The position numbers were made by a program, and so were the translations under genes. Below, piece after piece: positions 55,936 through 64,000 of a DNA stretch of 64,000 nt. The notes beneath the pieces were generated by a model. It was given only the letters and a program-made list of their open reading frames with translations. It ran no database searches and was not told where the DNA came from. Source of the DNA: Bifidobacterium platyrrhinorum (GTDB lineage Bacteria; Actinomycetota; Actinomycetes; Actinomycetales; Bifidobacteriaceae). How positions within the stretch are numbered: the stretch's first letter is position 1; each line of letters starts with the position of its first letter. The stretch spans positions 43,134 through 107,133 of the forward strand of contig NZ_WHZV01000003.1 in NCBI RefSeq assembly GCF_010667645.1, written 5' to 3'.

Positions 55936-57051
55936 ATGGCTTCCGGACGCAAAACCAACAAACGCCCCTCGATGTTCGAGGTGGCCAAACTCGCGGGCGT
56001 CAGCCACCAGACCGTGTCCCGCGTCATCAACAACTCGCCGGACGTCTCCGACGCCACGCGCGCCCGCGTCAAGGCCGCCATCCGCGAACTCGGCTACCGT
56101 CCGTCCAATTCGGCCCGGGCCCTCGCCTCGAGCCGTTCGCGCACCATCGGCCTGATCGCCGGCGGCCTCAAGTTCTTCGGTCCGATCTCCGCCATCTCGT
56201 CGATCGAGTCGATCGCGCGCGGCCACGGCCTGTTCATGAGCGTGATGATGGTGCACGAGGCGCTGTGCACGCAGAAGGAGTTCGACGACCTCATCGACAC
56301 GTTCAACGAGCAGAACGTCGACGCGTTCATCTTCCTGACGCCCACCGACGTGATGCTCGACGTGGCCTGCCGCGCCCGCGTGAGCCAGCCGCGCGTCATC
56401 GTCACCTCCACGCACGGCGGGATGAGCATGCGCGAGGCGCGCTCGCTCATCCCCGCCGACGACCTGCCGCGCACGTCGTTCGTCGGCATCGACCAGTGGG
56501 GCGCGATGGCCGATGTGCTCAGGCTCGTCAGGTCGGCCGGGCACCGTCGCGTCCTGTATCTCGCCGGCCCCGCCGACTGGCGCGACGCCGCCACGCGACT
56601 GGCCGCGTGGGAGACGCTCGCCGGCGCCGAGGCGATCCAGACGCAGGTCATGCGCTGCACCACGTGGGAGTCCTCGGAGGCGTACGCGAAGATGAACCGT
56701 CTCATCGACACGGCCGGCGTGACCGGCGCGAAGCTGCCCACGGCGGTCGTCGCCGCGAACGACGCGCAGGCGGTGGGCGTGGCGCGCGCGCTGCAGGAGC
56801 ACGGCCTGCGCATCCCGCAGGACGTGAGCCTCGTGGGCTTCGACGACATGACCGGCATGGACAACATGTTCCCGCCGCTGACCACCGTGCGCCCGGACTT
56901 CGAGGGGCTCGGCACGGCCGCGATGCGCGAGGTGCTGCGCCTGCTCGGCGAGGGGCAGGAGCCGGCGCTGCCGAATTCGCAGCACGGCGTGGGGCTCGTG
57001 CCCGCCACGGTGTGCGACCGCATCTCGCTGGGGCCGGTGCCGCGCGTGTGA
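55936..57051 (+). CDS. araQ: LacI-family arabinose regulator (AraQ-like)
   Basis: 371 residues. HTH PSMFEVAKLAGVSHQTVSRV and hinge NSARALASSRSRT, then an effector domain with FVGIDQWGAM and LVGFDDMTGMDNMFPPLTTV. Directly upstream of araBDA with matching operators before itself and araB. In bifidobacteria AraQ controls arabinose and central sugar genes with this GTGAxCGyTxAC motif; the symbol rests on context. Confidence 0.82.
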   Translation: MASGRKTNKRPSMFEVAKLAGVSHQTVSRVINNSPDVSDATRARVKAAIRELGYRPSNSARALASSRSRTIGLIAGGLKFFGPISAISSIESIARGHGLFMSVMMVHEALCTQKEFDDLIDTFNEQNVDAFIFLTPTDVMLDVACRARVSQPRVIVTSTHGGMSMREARSLIPADDLPRTSFVGIDQWGAMADVLRLVRSAGHRRVLYLAGPADWRDAATRLAAWETLAGAEAIQTQVMRCTTWESSEAYAKMNRLIDTAGVTGAKLPTAVVAANDAQAVGVARALQEHGLRIPQDVSLVGFDDMTGMDNMFPPLTTVRPDFEGLGTAAMREVLRLLGEGQEPALPNSQHGVGLVPATVCDRISLGPVPRV

Positions 57052-57158
57052 CGGGGGGGTCGCCGGGTGCGGGACGACGTCGCGCGGGTGCGGTTCCGCC
57101 GGTATCAGCCCGGTCGATGACCTGTTATCAAACCGTTATCTTTCGGGACACGTCGGGC

Positions 57159-57187
57159 TTGTGATACGGCCCCGTGGCCGTTACAAT
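57159..57187 (+). promoter_or_regulatory. Promoter of araBDA
   Basis: TTGTGA (57159-57164), 17 nt, TACAAT (57182-57187). The operator at 57201-57214 lies just downstream, over the start region. Confidence 0.65.
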
Positions 57188-57200
57188 GAAATACGGAAAT

Positions 57201-57214
57201 TGTGAGCGTTAACA
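57201..57214. promoter_or_regulatory. AraQ-type operator upstream of araB
   Basis: TGTGAGCGTTAACA, 14 nt after the -10 box, so binding would block the promoter. Confidence 0.7.
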
Positions 57215-57295
57215 GCCACCCAACGAAGGGGTGCGGTGACGCGCACGGAACGACGATCGGGCGGTGATGGCCGGCCGGTCAGAAGGAGTCCACAC

Positions 57296-58939
57296 ATGGC
57301 AGCAACGAACGCCTCCGAGCAGGTCGCGGCGATCGCCGAGAAGATCCGCGCCGGCAAGACCTCGCTGGGCATCGAATTCGGTTCCACCCGCATCAAGGCG
57401 GTGCTCATCGACGACGAGTACAAGACCATCGCCTCCGGCGACTACGGCTGGGCCTCCCACCTGGAGGACGGCCTGTGGAGCTACTCCAAGGACGAGATCT
57501 GGAAGGGCCTGCAGACCGCCTACGCCTCCATGGCCAACGACGTGAAGACCGCCTACGGCGAGACCCTCACCCACATCGGCCACATCGGCTTCTCCGCCAT
57601 GATGCACGGCTACCTCGCCTTCGACAAGGACGGCGAGCTGCTCGTGCCGTTCCGCACCTGGCAGAACACCAACACCTCCGAAGCCCACAAGAAGCTCTCC
57701 GAGCTGTTCCAGTACAACATCCCCGAACGCTGGTCCATCGCCCACCTCTACCAGGCCGTGCTCAACAAGGAGAGCCACGTCTCCAAGGTCGCGTACTTCA
57801 CCACGCTCGCCGGCTACGTCCACTGGAAGCTCACCGGCAAGAAGGTCCTCGGCGTCGGCGACGCCTCCGGCATGTTCCCGATCGACCCGACCACCCACGA
57901 CTACGAGACCGAGTTCATCGAGAAGTTCAACGCGCTGCCCGAAGTCGCCGCCCAGCCGTGGAAGCTCGCCGACCTGCTGCCCAAGCCGCTCGTCGCCGGT
58001 ACCCCCGCAGGCGAGCTCACCGCCGAAGGCGCCAGGCTGCTCGACCCGTCCGGCGCCCTCGAACCGGGCGTCGTGCTCGCCCCGCCGGAAGGCGACGCCG
58101 GCACCGGCATGGTCGCCACCAACTCCGTGCGCGTGCGCACCGGCAACGTCTCCGCCGGCACCTCCATCTTCGCGATGGTCGTGCTCGAGCACAAGCTCAA
58201 GGCCCTCCACCCCGAAGTCGACCTCGTCACCACCCCGGCCGGCGACCTCGCGGGCATGAGCCACGCCAACAACTTCACCTCCGACCTCAACGCCTGGGTC
58301 GGCCTGTTCGGCCAGTTCGCCAAGGCCATCGGCCACCCGGTCGACGCCGGCTCCCTGTACGGCACGCTGTTCCGCGCCGCCATCGCCGACGACGTCGACT
58401 CCAACTGCGGAGGCCTGCTCAACTACCCGTTCCGCTCCGGCGAGTTCCTCGCCGGCCTGCCGGAGGGCCGCCCGTTGTTCGCCCGCAGCCCCGAGGCCAA
58501 CATGACCCTCGGCAACTTCATGCGCGCCCAGCTGTTCTCCGCGTTCTCCCCGGTCAAGATCGGCATGGACGTCATGACCAAGCAGGAGCACGTCCAGATC
58601 GACTCCCTCGTCGGCCACGGCGGCATCTTCACCACCCCGAAGGTGGCCCAGAAGATCCTCGCCGCCGCGTTCAACACCCCGATCAAGGTCATGTCCACCG
58701 CGGCCGAAGGCGGCGCCTGGGGCATGGCCGTGCTCGCCGACTACCTGTGGCACGCCGACGCGGACCATGACAACCTCGCCGACTACCTCGACGGCTGCGT
58801 CTTCAAGGACGCCGAGTCCACCACCGAGGAGCCCTGCGCGGGCGACGTCGTCGGCTTCGAGGATTTCTTCGCGCGCTTCAGCAAGGGCCTGCCCATCGAG
58901 CACACCGCCATCGAGGCCATCGACCTCGAGGAGAAGTAG
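57296..58939 (+). CDS. araB: L-ribulokinase-type FGGY sugar kinase
   Basis: 547 residues. Phosphorylates L-ribulose. Opening SLGIEFGSTRIKAVLID (ATPase core), HIGFSAMMHGYLAF, C-terminal MSTAAEGGAWGMAVLADYL. The sequence belongs to the actinobacterial ribulokinase branch, shorter and different from E. coli AraB. Start [17 protein letters not shown] 7 nt upstream. First gene of araBDA. Confidence 0.9.
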   Translation: MAATNASEQVAAIAEKIRAGKTSLGIEFGSTRIKAVLIDDEYKTIASGDYGWASHLEDGLWSYSKDEIWKGLQTAYASMANDVKTAYGETLTHIGHIGFSAMMHGYLAFDKDGELLVPFRTWQNTNTSEAHKKLSELFQYNIPERWSIAHLYQAVLNKESHVSKVAYFTTLAGYVHWKLTGKKVLGVGDASGMFPIDPTTHDYETEFIEKFNALPEVAAQPWKLADLLPKPLVAGTPAGELTAEGARLLDPSGALEPGVVLAPPEGDAGTGMVATNSVRVRTGNVSAGTSIFAMVVLEHKLKALHPEVDLVTTPAGDLAGMSHANNFTSDLNAWVGLFGQFAKAIGHPVDAGSLYGTLFRAAIADDVDSNCGGLLNYPFRSGEFLAGLPEGRPLFARSPEANMTLGNFMRAQLFSAFSPVKIGMDVMTKQEHVQIDSLVGHGGIFTTPKVAQKILAAAFNTPIKVMSTAAEGGAWGMAVLADYLWHADADHDNLADYLDGCVFKDAESTTEEPCAGDVVGFEDFFARFSKGLPIEHTAIEAIDLEEK

Positions 58940-58999
58940 GCCGAACGGCCCATACGGAATTTCAGAAACGTCCATCCAATCGGAAAGGAAAAACCAACA

Positions 59000-59692
59000 A
59001 TGGCAACTCTGGCTGATTACGGTCCCGAGGTCCGCGCCGAGGTCAAGCAGGTGCGCGAGGTCGTCTCCAACCTGCACCAGCAGCTGATCAAGTGGAACCT
59101 GGTCGTGTGGACCGCCGGCAACGTGTCGCAGCGTCTGCACACCGCCGACCTCATGGTCATCAAGCCGTCCGGCGTGCGTTACGAGAACCTCACCCCGAAC
59201 TCCATGGTCGTGTGCGACCTCGAGGGCAACGTGGTCGACGGCTCCGAGGCCCCGTCCTCCGACACCGCCTCCCACGCCTACATCTACCGCAACATGCCCG
59301 ACGTCTACGGCGTCGTGCACACCCACTCCACCTACGCCACCGCCTGGGCGGCCACCGGCCAGAACATCCCGTGCGGCCTGACCATGATGGGCGACGAGTT
59401 CGGCGGCCCCGTGCCGGTCGGCCCGTTCCGCCTCATCGGCTCCGAGGCCATCGGCAAGGGCGTCGTCGAGACCCTCAAGAAGTACCCGAAGTCCCCGGCC
59501 GTCCTCATGCAGAACCACGGCCCCTTCACCATCGGCAAGGATGCTGAGGGCGCCGTCAAGGCCGCCGCCATGACCGAGGAGGTCGCGCACACCATGTGGG
59601 CCGCCCGCCAGCTCGGCGACATCATCGAGATCGACCAGGCCGACATCGACAAGCTCAACGACCGTTACCAGAACGTCTACGGCCAGCACTGA
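59000..59692 (+). CDS. araD: L-ribulose-5-phosphate 4-epimerase
   Basis: 230 residues. Class II aldolase fold; converts L-ribulose-5-P to D-xylulose-5-P. VWTAGNVSQRLHTADLMVIKPSG, metal-binding VVHTHSTYATAWAATGQ, and ILMQNHGPFTIG-like VLMQNHGPFTIG. 60 nt after araB. Confidence 0.96.
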   Translation: MATLADYGPEVRAEVKQVREVVSNLHQQLIKWNLVVWTAGNVSQRLHTADLMVIKPSGVRYENLTPNSMVVCDLEGNVVDGSEAPSSDTASHAYIYRNMPDVYGVVHTHSTYATAWAATGQNIPCGLTMMGDEFGGPVPVGPFRLIGSEAIGKGVVETLKKYPKSPAVLMQNHGPFTIGKDAEGAVKAAAMTEEVAHTMWAARQLGDIIEIDQADIDKLNDRYQNVYGQH

Positions 59693-59736
59693 GACTTAAC
59701 CCAACAACCATCACAACGAAGTAAAGGAAGTAACCC

Positions 59737-61254
59737 ATGGTTATGGAGAACCCCTTCGAGGGCAAGGAAATCTGGTTCGGCGTCGGCTCGCAGGACCTGT
59801 ACGGCGAGGAGGCCCTGCGTCAGGTCGCGGAGCACTCCGCCGAAATGGTCGACTACCTCAACAAGACCGGCAAGATCCCGGCCAAGATCGTCCTCAAGCC
59901 GACCCTGAAGTCCTCCGACGGCGTCAAGCAGTTCATGGTCGAGGCCTCCGCCAACCCGAACGTCATCGGCGTCATCACCTGGTGCCACACCTTCTCCCCG
60001 GCCAAGATGTGGATTCGCGGCCTCGAAGTGCTGACCAAGCCGCTGCTGCAGCTGGCCACCCAGCACCACAAGGAGATCCCGTGGGAGACCATCGACATGG
60101 ACTTCATGAACCTGAACCAGGCCGCCCACGGCGACCGTGAGTTCGGTTACATCGTCTCCCGCCTCGGCATCCCGCGCAAGATCGTCGTCGGCCACTACAC
60201 CGACCCGGAGGTCGCCGAGAAGGTCGGCACCTGGGCCCGCGCCTGCGCCGGCTGGGACGCCTCCAACAACATGAAGGTCATGCGCTGGGGCGACAACATG
60301 CGCAACGTCGCTGTCACCGAGGGCGACAAGACCGAGGCCGAGCGCGTCTTCGGCGCCTCCATCAACACCTGGGCCGTCAACGAGCTCGTCGCCGCGTACG
60401 ACGCCGTCAAGGACGACCAGGTCAAGGAGATCATCGAGGACTACAAGGCCAAGTACGACGTCGATCCGGCCCTGCTGGACGCCAAGTACGACTCCCTGTT
60501 CATCGCCGCCAAGGAAGAGGCCGCGATGGTCAACATGATGCGCGCCAACGGCTGCACCGCCGGCGTCGACAACTTCGAGGACCTCGGCGCCCTGCCGCAG
60601 CTGCCGGGCGTCGGCCCGCAGCGCTTCCCGTCCGAGTACGGCTGGGGCTTCTCCGCCGAAGGCGACTGGAAGACCGCCGTCCTCGTGCGCATCGGCGCCG
60701 TCATGGGCTACGGCCTCGAGGGTGGCGCCTCCCTCATGGAGGACTACTCCTACAACTTCACCGAGGGCAACGAGCTCGACATGGGCTCCCACATGCTCGA
60801 GGTCTCCCCGGCCATCGGCACCATCGCCAAGCCGAAGCTGGAGATCCACCCGCTCGGCATCGGCGGCAAGGCCGACCCGGTGCGCCTGGTCTTCTCCGGC
60901 AAGCCGAAGAAGGACGCCGTCGTCGTCTCCATGGCCGACGAGCGCGAGCGCTTCCGTCTGCTCATGGACGTCGTGGACGTCGTCGAGCCGCAGGGCTCCC
61001 TCAAGGAGCTGCCGTGCGCCCGCGCCGTCTGGAAGCCGCAGCCGAGCCTGAAGACCGCCGTCCAGTGCTGGATCACCGCCGGCGGCTCCCACCACACCTG
61101 CATGACCACCTCCGTCGGTCGTGAGGCTTGGGAGGACTTCGCCCGCATCGCCGGCGTCGAGCTCGCCGTCATCGACGACAAGACCGATGCCCGCCAGTTC
61201 GAGAAGGAACTGCAGCTGTCCGAGATGTACCACCGTCTCGACAACCGTCACTGA
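59737..61254 (+). CDS. araA: L-arabinose isomerase
   Basis: 505 residues. Converts L-arabinose to L-ribulose. EIWFGVGSQDLYGEEALRQV, ITWCHTFSPAKMWIRGLEVL and TCMTTSVGREAWEDFARIAG. Start ATG 59737; a second ATG at 59743 is possible. The product of the operon, xylulose-5-P, feeds phosphoketolase. A large palindrome and terminator follow. Confidence 0.97.
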   Translation: MVMENPFEGKEIWFGVGSQDLYGEEALRQVAEHSAEMVDYLNKTGKIPAKIVLKPTLKSSDGVKQFMVEASANPNVIGVITWCHTFSPAKMWIRGLEVLTKPLLQLATQHHKEIPWETIDMDFMNLNQAAHGDREFGYIVSRLGIPRKIVVGHYTDPEVAEKVGTWARACAGWDASNNMKVMRWGDNMRNVAVTEGDKTEAERVFGASINTWAVNELVAAYDAVKDDQVKEIIEDYKAKYDVDPALLDAKYDSLFIAAKEEAAMVNMMRANGCTAGVDNFEDLGALPQLPGVGPQRFPSEYGWGFSAEGDWKTAVLVRIGAVMGYGLEGGASLMEDYSYNFTEGNELDMGSHMLEVSPAIGTIAKPKLEIHPLGIGGKADPVRLVFSGKPKKDAVVVSMADERERFRLLMDVVDVVEPQGSLKELPCARAVWKPQPSLKTAVQCWITAGGSHHTCMTTSVGREAWEDFARIAGVELAVIDDKTDARQFEKELQLSEMYHRLDNRH

Positions 61255-61364
61255 TTGATGGAGTGTCCTCGTCGTTGCTCCTCGGTCGACGTACCTTCGT
61301 ACGCCTTCCCTCGGTGCGCCTGGAGGACACACGCATCGATCAATGCCGGCAAGCCGTCACTGAT
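61245..61364. repeat. Partial copy of the araA 3' end flanking a large palindrome
   Basis: CCGTCACTGAT at the araA end (61245-61255) recurs at 61354-61364. Between them GTGTCCTC (61263-61270) faces GAGGACAC (61323-61330), and the outer arms TGATTGATG and CATCGATCA extend the stem. The layout parallels the pgi 3' duplication. Confidence 0.6.
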
Positions 61365-61410
61365 CGGTTGATGGCGGAACATCCGATTTCACCCGCCGAC
61401 CGGTAAGTCA

Positions 61411-61440
61411 GGGGCCTATCCCGTAAGGGGTAGGCCCCTC
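61411..61440 (+). terminator. Terminator hairpin of araBDA
   Basis: AGGGGCCTATCCC (61411-61423) pairs with 61428-61440 with one G-U pair over a GTAA loop. Confidence 0.8.
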
Positions 61441-61543
61441 GTCGTTCCTGACCACTTTCAATGCAGAGCCCCCATATGCCGCTCTCCCCGGGCATCTTGT
61501 TCGTCCTGACCACCCTGTCTGTTCCGGGTGTCCTGTTCATCTC

Positions 61544-61579
61544 GGTGTCTTGGGTGTCTTGGGTGTCTTGGGTGTCTTG
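61544..61579. repeat. 9-bp tandem repeat GGTGTCTTG x4
   Basis: Four exact copies. The 607-nt gap 61255-61861 holds the palindrome, terminator, this repeat, a pyrimidine tract (61648-61691: TTTCTTTCTTTTTTC-like) and the left palindromic element; I see no gene in it. Confidence 0.9.
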
Positions 61580-61647
61580 GAGGGCACGGGTTCTCCTGAG
61601 TATCTTGTTCGTTCTAATCGTCCCGGGCATCCCATCCATCCCAGCGG

Positions 61648-61691
61648 TTTCTTTCTTTTTTCTTTCTTTTTTCTTTCTTTCTTTCCTTCCC
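61648..61691. repeat. Pyrimidine tract on the plus strand
   Basis: About 44 nt of T with regularly spaced C (TTTCTTTCTTTTTTCTTTC pattern), striking in a GC-rich genome. It could act as a terminator-like U-tract or a slippage-prone tract. Confidence 0.85.
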
Positions 61692-61719
61692 GGTTCCATT
61701 GCTTTTGGCTTCTTTACCC

Positions 61720-61822
61720 GCTCAAACCCCCGTTATCTCCGATTTACAGCGCCAAATGCCCGAAATAGGCCCACGAAAACGGGTGTTTGGCGCTGTAGAT
61801 TCCGGATAACGGGGGTTTCAGC
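61720..61822. repeat. Long palindromic element, copy 1
   Basis: 103 bp. The left arm 61720-61756 (core AAACCCCCGTTATCTCCGAT) and the right arm 61786-61822 pair almost perfectly over about 36 bp. Same arms as the element at 63748-63864. No TSD or transposase seen; it resembles a MITE-like or REP-type palindrome. Confidence 0.85.
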
Positions 61823-61861
61823 CCTGAGATTCGTCGCGGACGCCCCCTCTACAATGGGGAC

Positions 61862-62818
61862 ATGGTACGGCATGTTGCGGTCGATGCGCTGTTCGCCAAG
61901 GCGCGTCAGGAGAGACGTTGCGCGGTCTCGCCCACGGACACGGAATTCAAGGCGATCCAACGTCGCATGCGCTCCGGAACCGTCGTGAAGCCCTTCCGCG
62001 GACTGTATGCGCAGGCTGATTACTGGAACGCCCTTGACCGGTACGAGCAGGTCCGGCACATCGTCCGCGCCTTGGCCGGATGCCATCCCGAATGGGTGTT
62101 CTGCGGCCCGACGGCCGCCGTCATGCACCGGCTGGATTGCTCCTATCGGCTGGTCCGCCCGCTATGGATCGCCGTACCGCCCGGTGCCCACTACCGCAAC
62201 ACCAAGCAGCTGACGAGACATGTCATCTCCCATCCGGAGACCGTGGAGATCGACGGAGTGAAGGTGACGGGACTGTTGCGCACCCTGTTCGACTGCGCCG
62301 CAACGCTGCGGCTGCGGTACTCGCTTGCGCCCATCGATTCCGCATTGCGTTCGGAGACCGTCAGCCGTGAAGCGCTGCTGGCGTATCCCTCCTCGGTGAA
62401 ATACTCACGGCGGCGCCGGGACGTGCTCGAGGCGTTCACCCTATCCGACGTGCGCAGCGAGAACGGCGGCGAATCGTCGGCGCGCGGCATGCTGCATGAG
62501 ATGGGCTATCCTCCCGACGACATCCAGACGGAATTCCCGTGTCTGGACCATCCCGGCAGGAAGCATCGTGTGGATTTCCTTTGGAAGAAGGAGGATGGAA
62601 CCTGTGTGGTGATGGAATTCGACGGCGTGCGCAAGTACGTGGATCCGAACATGGCGTCCGGCAGGTCGATACGCGAGGTGGTCGACGGCGAACGTCGCAG
62701 GCAGCAATGCCTCGAACGTCAGAAGGCCTCCGTCATACGCATGTACGCCAACGAACTGGACAGTCCGGGGCGGATCATCCGCGACCTTGAGGACCTGGGC
62801 GTGCACTGCGTCCTGTAG
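61862..62818 (+). CDS. AbiEi-like antitoxin domain fused to DUF559/Vsr-like nuclease domain
   Basis: 318 residues. The N-terminal winged-helix segment (VVKPFRGLYAQADYW) and HPEWVFCGPTAAVMHRL, LLRTLFDCAATL are typical of AbiEi-type proteins. The C-terminal 100 residues read as a Vsr/DUF559 restriction-like fold: KHRVDFLWKKEDG, VVMEFDGVRKYVD, then SVIRMYANEL. It lacks an adjacent AbiEii toxin; such lone fusions are common in actinobacteria. Stands between two palindromic elements. Confidence 0.72.
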   Translation: MVRHVAVDALFAKARQERRCAVSPTDTEFKAIQRRMRSGTVVKPFRGLYAQADYWNALDRYEQVRHIVRALAGCHPEWVFCGPTAAVMHRLDCSYRLVRPLWIAVPPGAHYRNTKQLTRHVISHPETVEIDGVKVTGLLRTLFDCAATLRLRYSLAPIDSALRSETVSREALLAYPSSVKYSRRRRDVLEAFTLSDVRSENGGESSARGMLHEMGYPPDDIQTEFPCLDHPGRKHRVDFLWKKEDGTCVVMEFDGVRKYVDPNMASGRSIREVVDGERRRQQCLERQKASVIRMYANELDSPGRIIRDLEDLGVHCVL

Positions 62819-62897
62819 TAGCATGCCGCCGTCGGTCGTCGCCGTGAGGGGTGGATGCCGAATCTATCGAACCGGAGGGAGGGCGTCCCCGGCGGTT

Positions 62898-63548
62898 TCA
62901 GTAGTGGCGTAACAGCCGTTCGTCCTCTTCGGCGAGACGGTCGCGCCATGCGTCGCCGAAGCATGCCATCAGCGCCTCCTGCAACGCGCAGAGCCGTATG
63001 AGCCACTCCCTGTGCGTCCACGGTTCATGCGGTTTGGCCGACATGATGCGGTACGCGCGCTCGTTCACGATGGCTCTGACCAGATCATAGGCCACGGCAT
63101 CCTCATCGTCGACGGATTCCACCGGATCGATCCGCCCACGCTCCTGATATGTGCGATAGGTGTTTCCATCGGTGCCTACCCACAGGTAGGTGCCGTCGTA
63201 TTTCGACCAAGGTGTTTCGAACATCATCTGGTTGACGGCGAACGGATCCGCGTCGTCACGGTATCCGCAGATACTCCTTAGTCGCTCGCCGTATACGTCC
63301 TGGAACCGGTCCGCCAGTTCGAGTGTGGCGGACCGGTCCATCGGGATATAGCCACGAAGCTCCGCATCGTCGCGCATCGCCTTGCGGACCGACGGGCGGT
63401 CGAGAAAGTCCTCGTATGTCCCGTCGCTCGTTCCTCCGCCGTTGTGCGCGCGCAGCACGGTCAGCACGGGGGATTCCCGATTCCGGCCGTCCGTGCCGGA
63501 ATCATCGTGACCGGCAGGAGGCCGTATCAGCCACGACAGTATTCCCAT
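62898..63548 (-). CDS. Unknown soluble protein
   Basis: 216 residues from MGILSWLIRPP. The start is chosen for AAGGAGG 9 nt upstream; longer frames lack a ribosome site. No family recognised: helical, with PSVRKAMRDDAELRGYIP, an aromatic WSKYDGTYLWVGTDGNTYRT stretch, and HREWLIRLCALQEALMACF. Converges with the AbiEi-like gene and shares the region between the palindromic elements. Confidence 0.6.
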   Translation of the reverse strand: MGILSWLIRPPAGHDDSGTDGRNRESPVLTVLRAHNGGGTSDGTYEDFLDRPSVRKAMRDDAELRGYIPMDRSATLELADRFQDVYGERLRSICGYRDDADPFAVNQMMFETPWSKYDGTYLWVGTDGNTYRTYQERGRIDPVESVDDEDAVAYDLVRAIVNERAYRIMSAKPHEPWTHREWLIRLCALQEALMACFGDAWRDRLAEEDERLLRHY

Positions 63549-63646
63549 GACGGATGTCCTCCTTCCGCTTCGCCTGTTCGATGTCGTCATTTCGCGTTCG
63601 GCGGTGTCGGTGCCTGTATTCCGGGGTTCCCTTTCCGGAACTCGCC

Positions 63647-63737
63647 CATTAGGATCCCTCATTACGGGATCCACCCATTGGGATTCCCCATTACGCCATT
63701 GGTATCCCCCATTACGGAATTATCTCATTCCGCAATG
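63647..63737. repeat. Degenerate CATTACGG..ATCCC repeats
   Basis: About five imperfect units of 14-21 bp, each with CATT(A/G)(C/G)G and GGATCC/TCCC. They lie in the 452-nt gap 63549-64000, which also holds palindromic copy 2 and the terminal array; no gene seen. Confidence 0.6.
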
Positions 63738-63747
63738 AAAGAGCCCA

Positions 63748-63864
63748 TATACCGGCTGAAACCCCCGTTATCTCCGATTTACAGCGTCAAACACCCGATT
63801 ATGAGGGGCGATTTCATCCATTTGACGCTGTAAATTCCGGAAAACGGGGGTTTCAGCCGGTATA
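63748..63864. repeat. Long palindromic element, copy 2
   Basis: 117 bp. Arms TATACCGGCTGAAACCCCCG and its complement at the right end, with the same core as copy 1 (AAACCCCCGTTATCTCCGAT). The loop differs, so the stem is what is kept. Confidence 0.85.
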
Positions 63865-63910
63865 GGGGTGACGGAGGATGTCCCTTGGGCCGGTATCCGA
63901 TCGGGACACC

Positions 63911-64000
63911 GACCCGGGACCAGCCGACCCGGGACCAGCCGACCCGGGACCAGCCGACCCGGGACCAGCCGACCCGGGACCAGCCGACCCGGGACCAGCC
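63911..64000. repeat. 15-bp tandem array GACCCGGGACCAGCC running off the window
   Basis: Six exact copies of 15 bp from 63911 to 64000. No spacers, so not CRISPR. The copy number beyond the edge is unknown, and assembly may collapse it. Confidence 0.95.

Noticed and set aside
61340..61699. 119-residue frame on the minus strand
   Set aside because: Encodes Lys/Glu and Gln-Asp-Thr runs from the pyrimidine tract and 9-bp repeat; no ribosome site.
63911..64000. CRISPR array or origin iterons
   Set aside because: Units abut with no spacers, and no replication gene is near.

Overview
This window is a high-GC actinobacterial chromosome segment, most likely Bifidobacterium or a close relative. The evidence is the L-arabinose block lacIfamily-araB-araD-araA with palindromic operators of the AraQ type, sugar ABC cassettes that lack their own ATPase, the coaD / SepIVA-like / DUF177 / rpmF / rnc gene order, and DUF3039 and AbiEi-DUF559 proteins. 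Genus assignment is inference; no rRNA is present.

Layout. 1-8 kb: core genes, with an EEP-family nuclease/phosphatase, ffh, cysS, a class I glutamine amidotransferase and an ABC-F ATPase. 8-28 kb: a 20-kb accessory island set between core genes, with no integrase or tRNA edge. It carries three proteins with TIR/DUF4062-like N-terminal domains (one with TPRs, one membrane-anchored), two YbjN-like proteins, a caspase-like peptidase, a LOTUS/OST-HTH-DUF3825 protein, a SLOG protein, a VapBC-type PIN toxin-antitoxin pair, an 809-residue unknown with in-frame tandem repeats, several unknown membrane proteins, and an operon of coiled-coil protein, OmpA-like lipoprotein and four-helix membrane protein. 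Five of its transcription units share a promoter-like layout (TTTTCCG-like box, exactly 19 nt, then CGYCTATG-like box). I read this island as a candidate undescribed, co-regulated conflict or stress system.

28-47 kb: MerR regulator and divergent aldo/keto reductase, coaD to rnc, ilvB-ilvN, pncB, a Pr6Pr-type membrane protein, rph, rdgB, tRNA-Thr(CGT), tRNA-Leu(TAG), an AEC transporter, pgi, a membrane protein, and a tight DUF362 / ECF-S / DUF1893 cassette. 47-53.5 kb: a LacI regulator with four matching operators, two sugar permeases, an intracellular GH43 glycosidase and a solute-binding lipoprotein, an uptake-and-hydrolysis unit probably for arabinose- or xylose-containing oligosaccharides. 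53.8-55.8 kb: rplS, lepB, rnhB. 55.9-61.3 kb: the arabinose regulator and araBDA. The GH43 unit and araBDA fit together: imported oligosaccharides are cut inside the cell and arabinose enters the pentose-phosphate pool as xylulose-5-phosphate.

61.3-64 kb: repeat-rich end with two long palindromic elements of about 100-120 bp sharing both arms, an AbiEi/DUF559-type protein and an unknown gene between them, degenerate repeats, and a perfect 15-bp tandem array running off the window. Domain calls come from reading motifs by eye; no database search was run.
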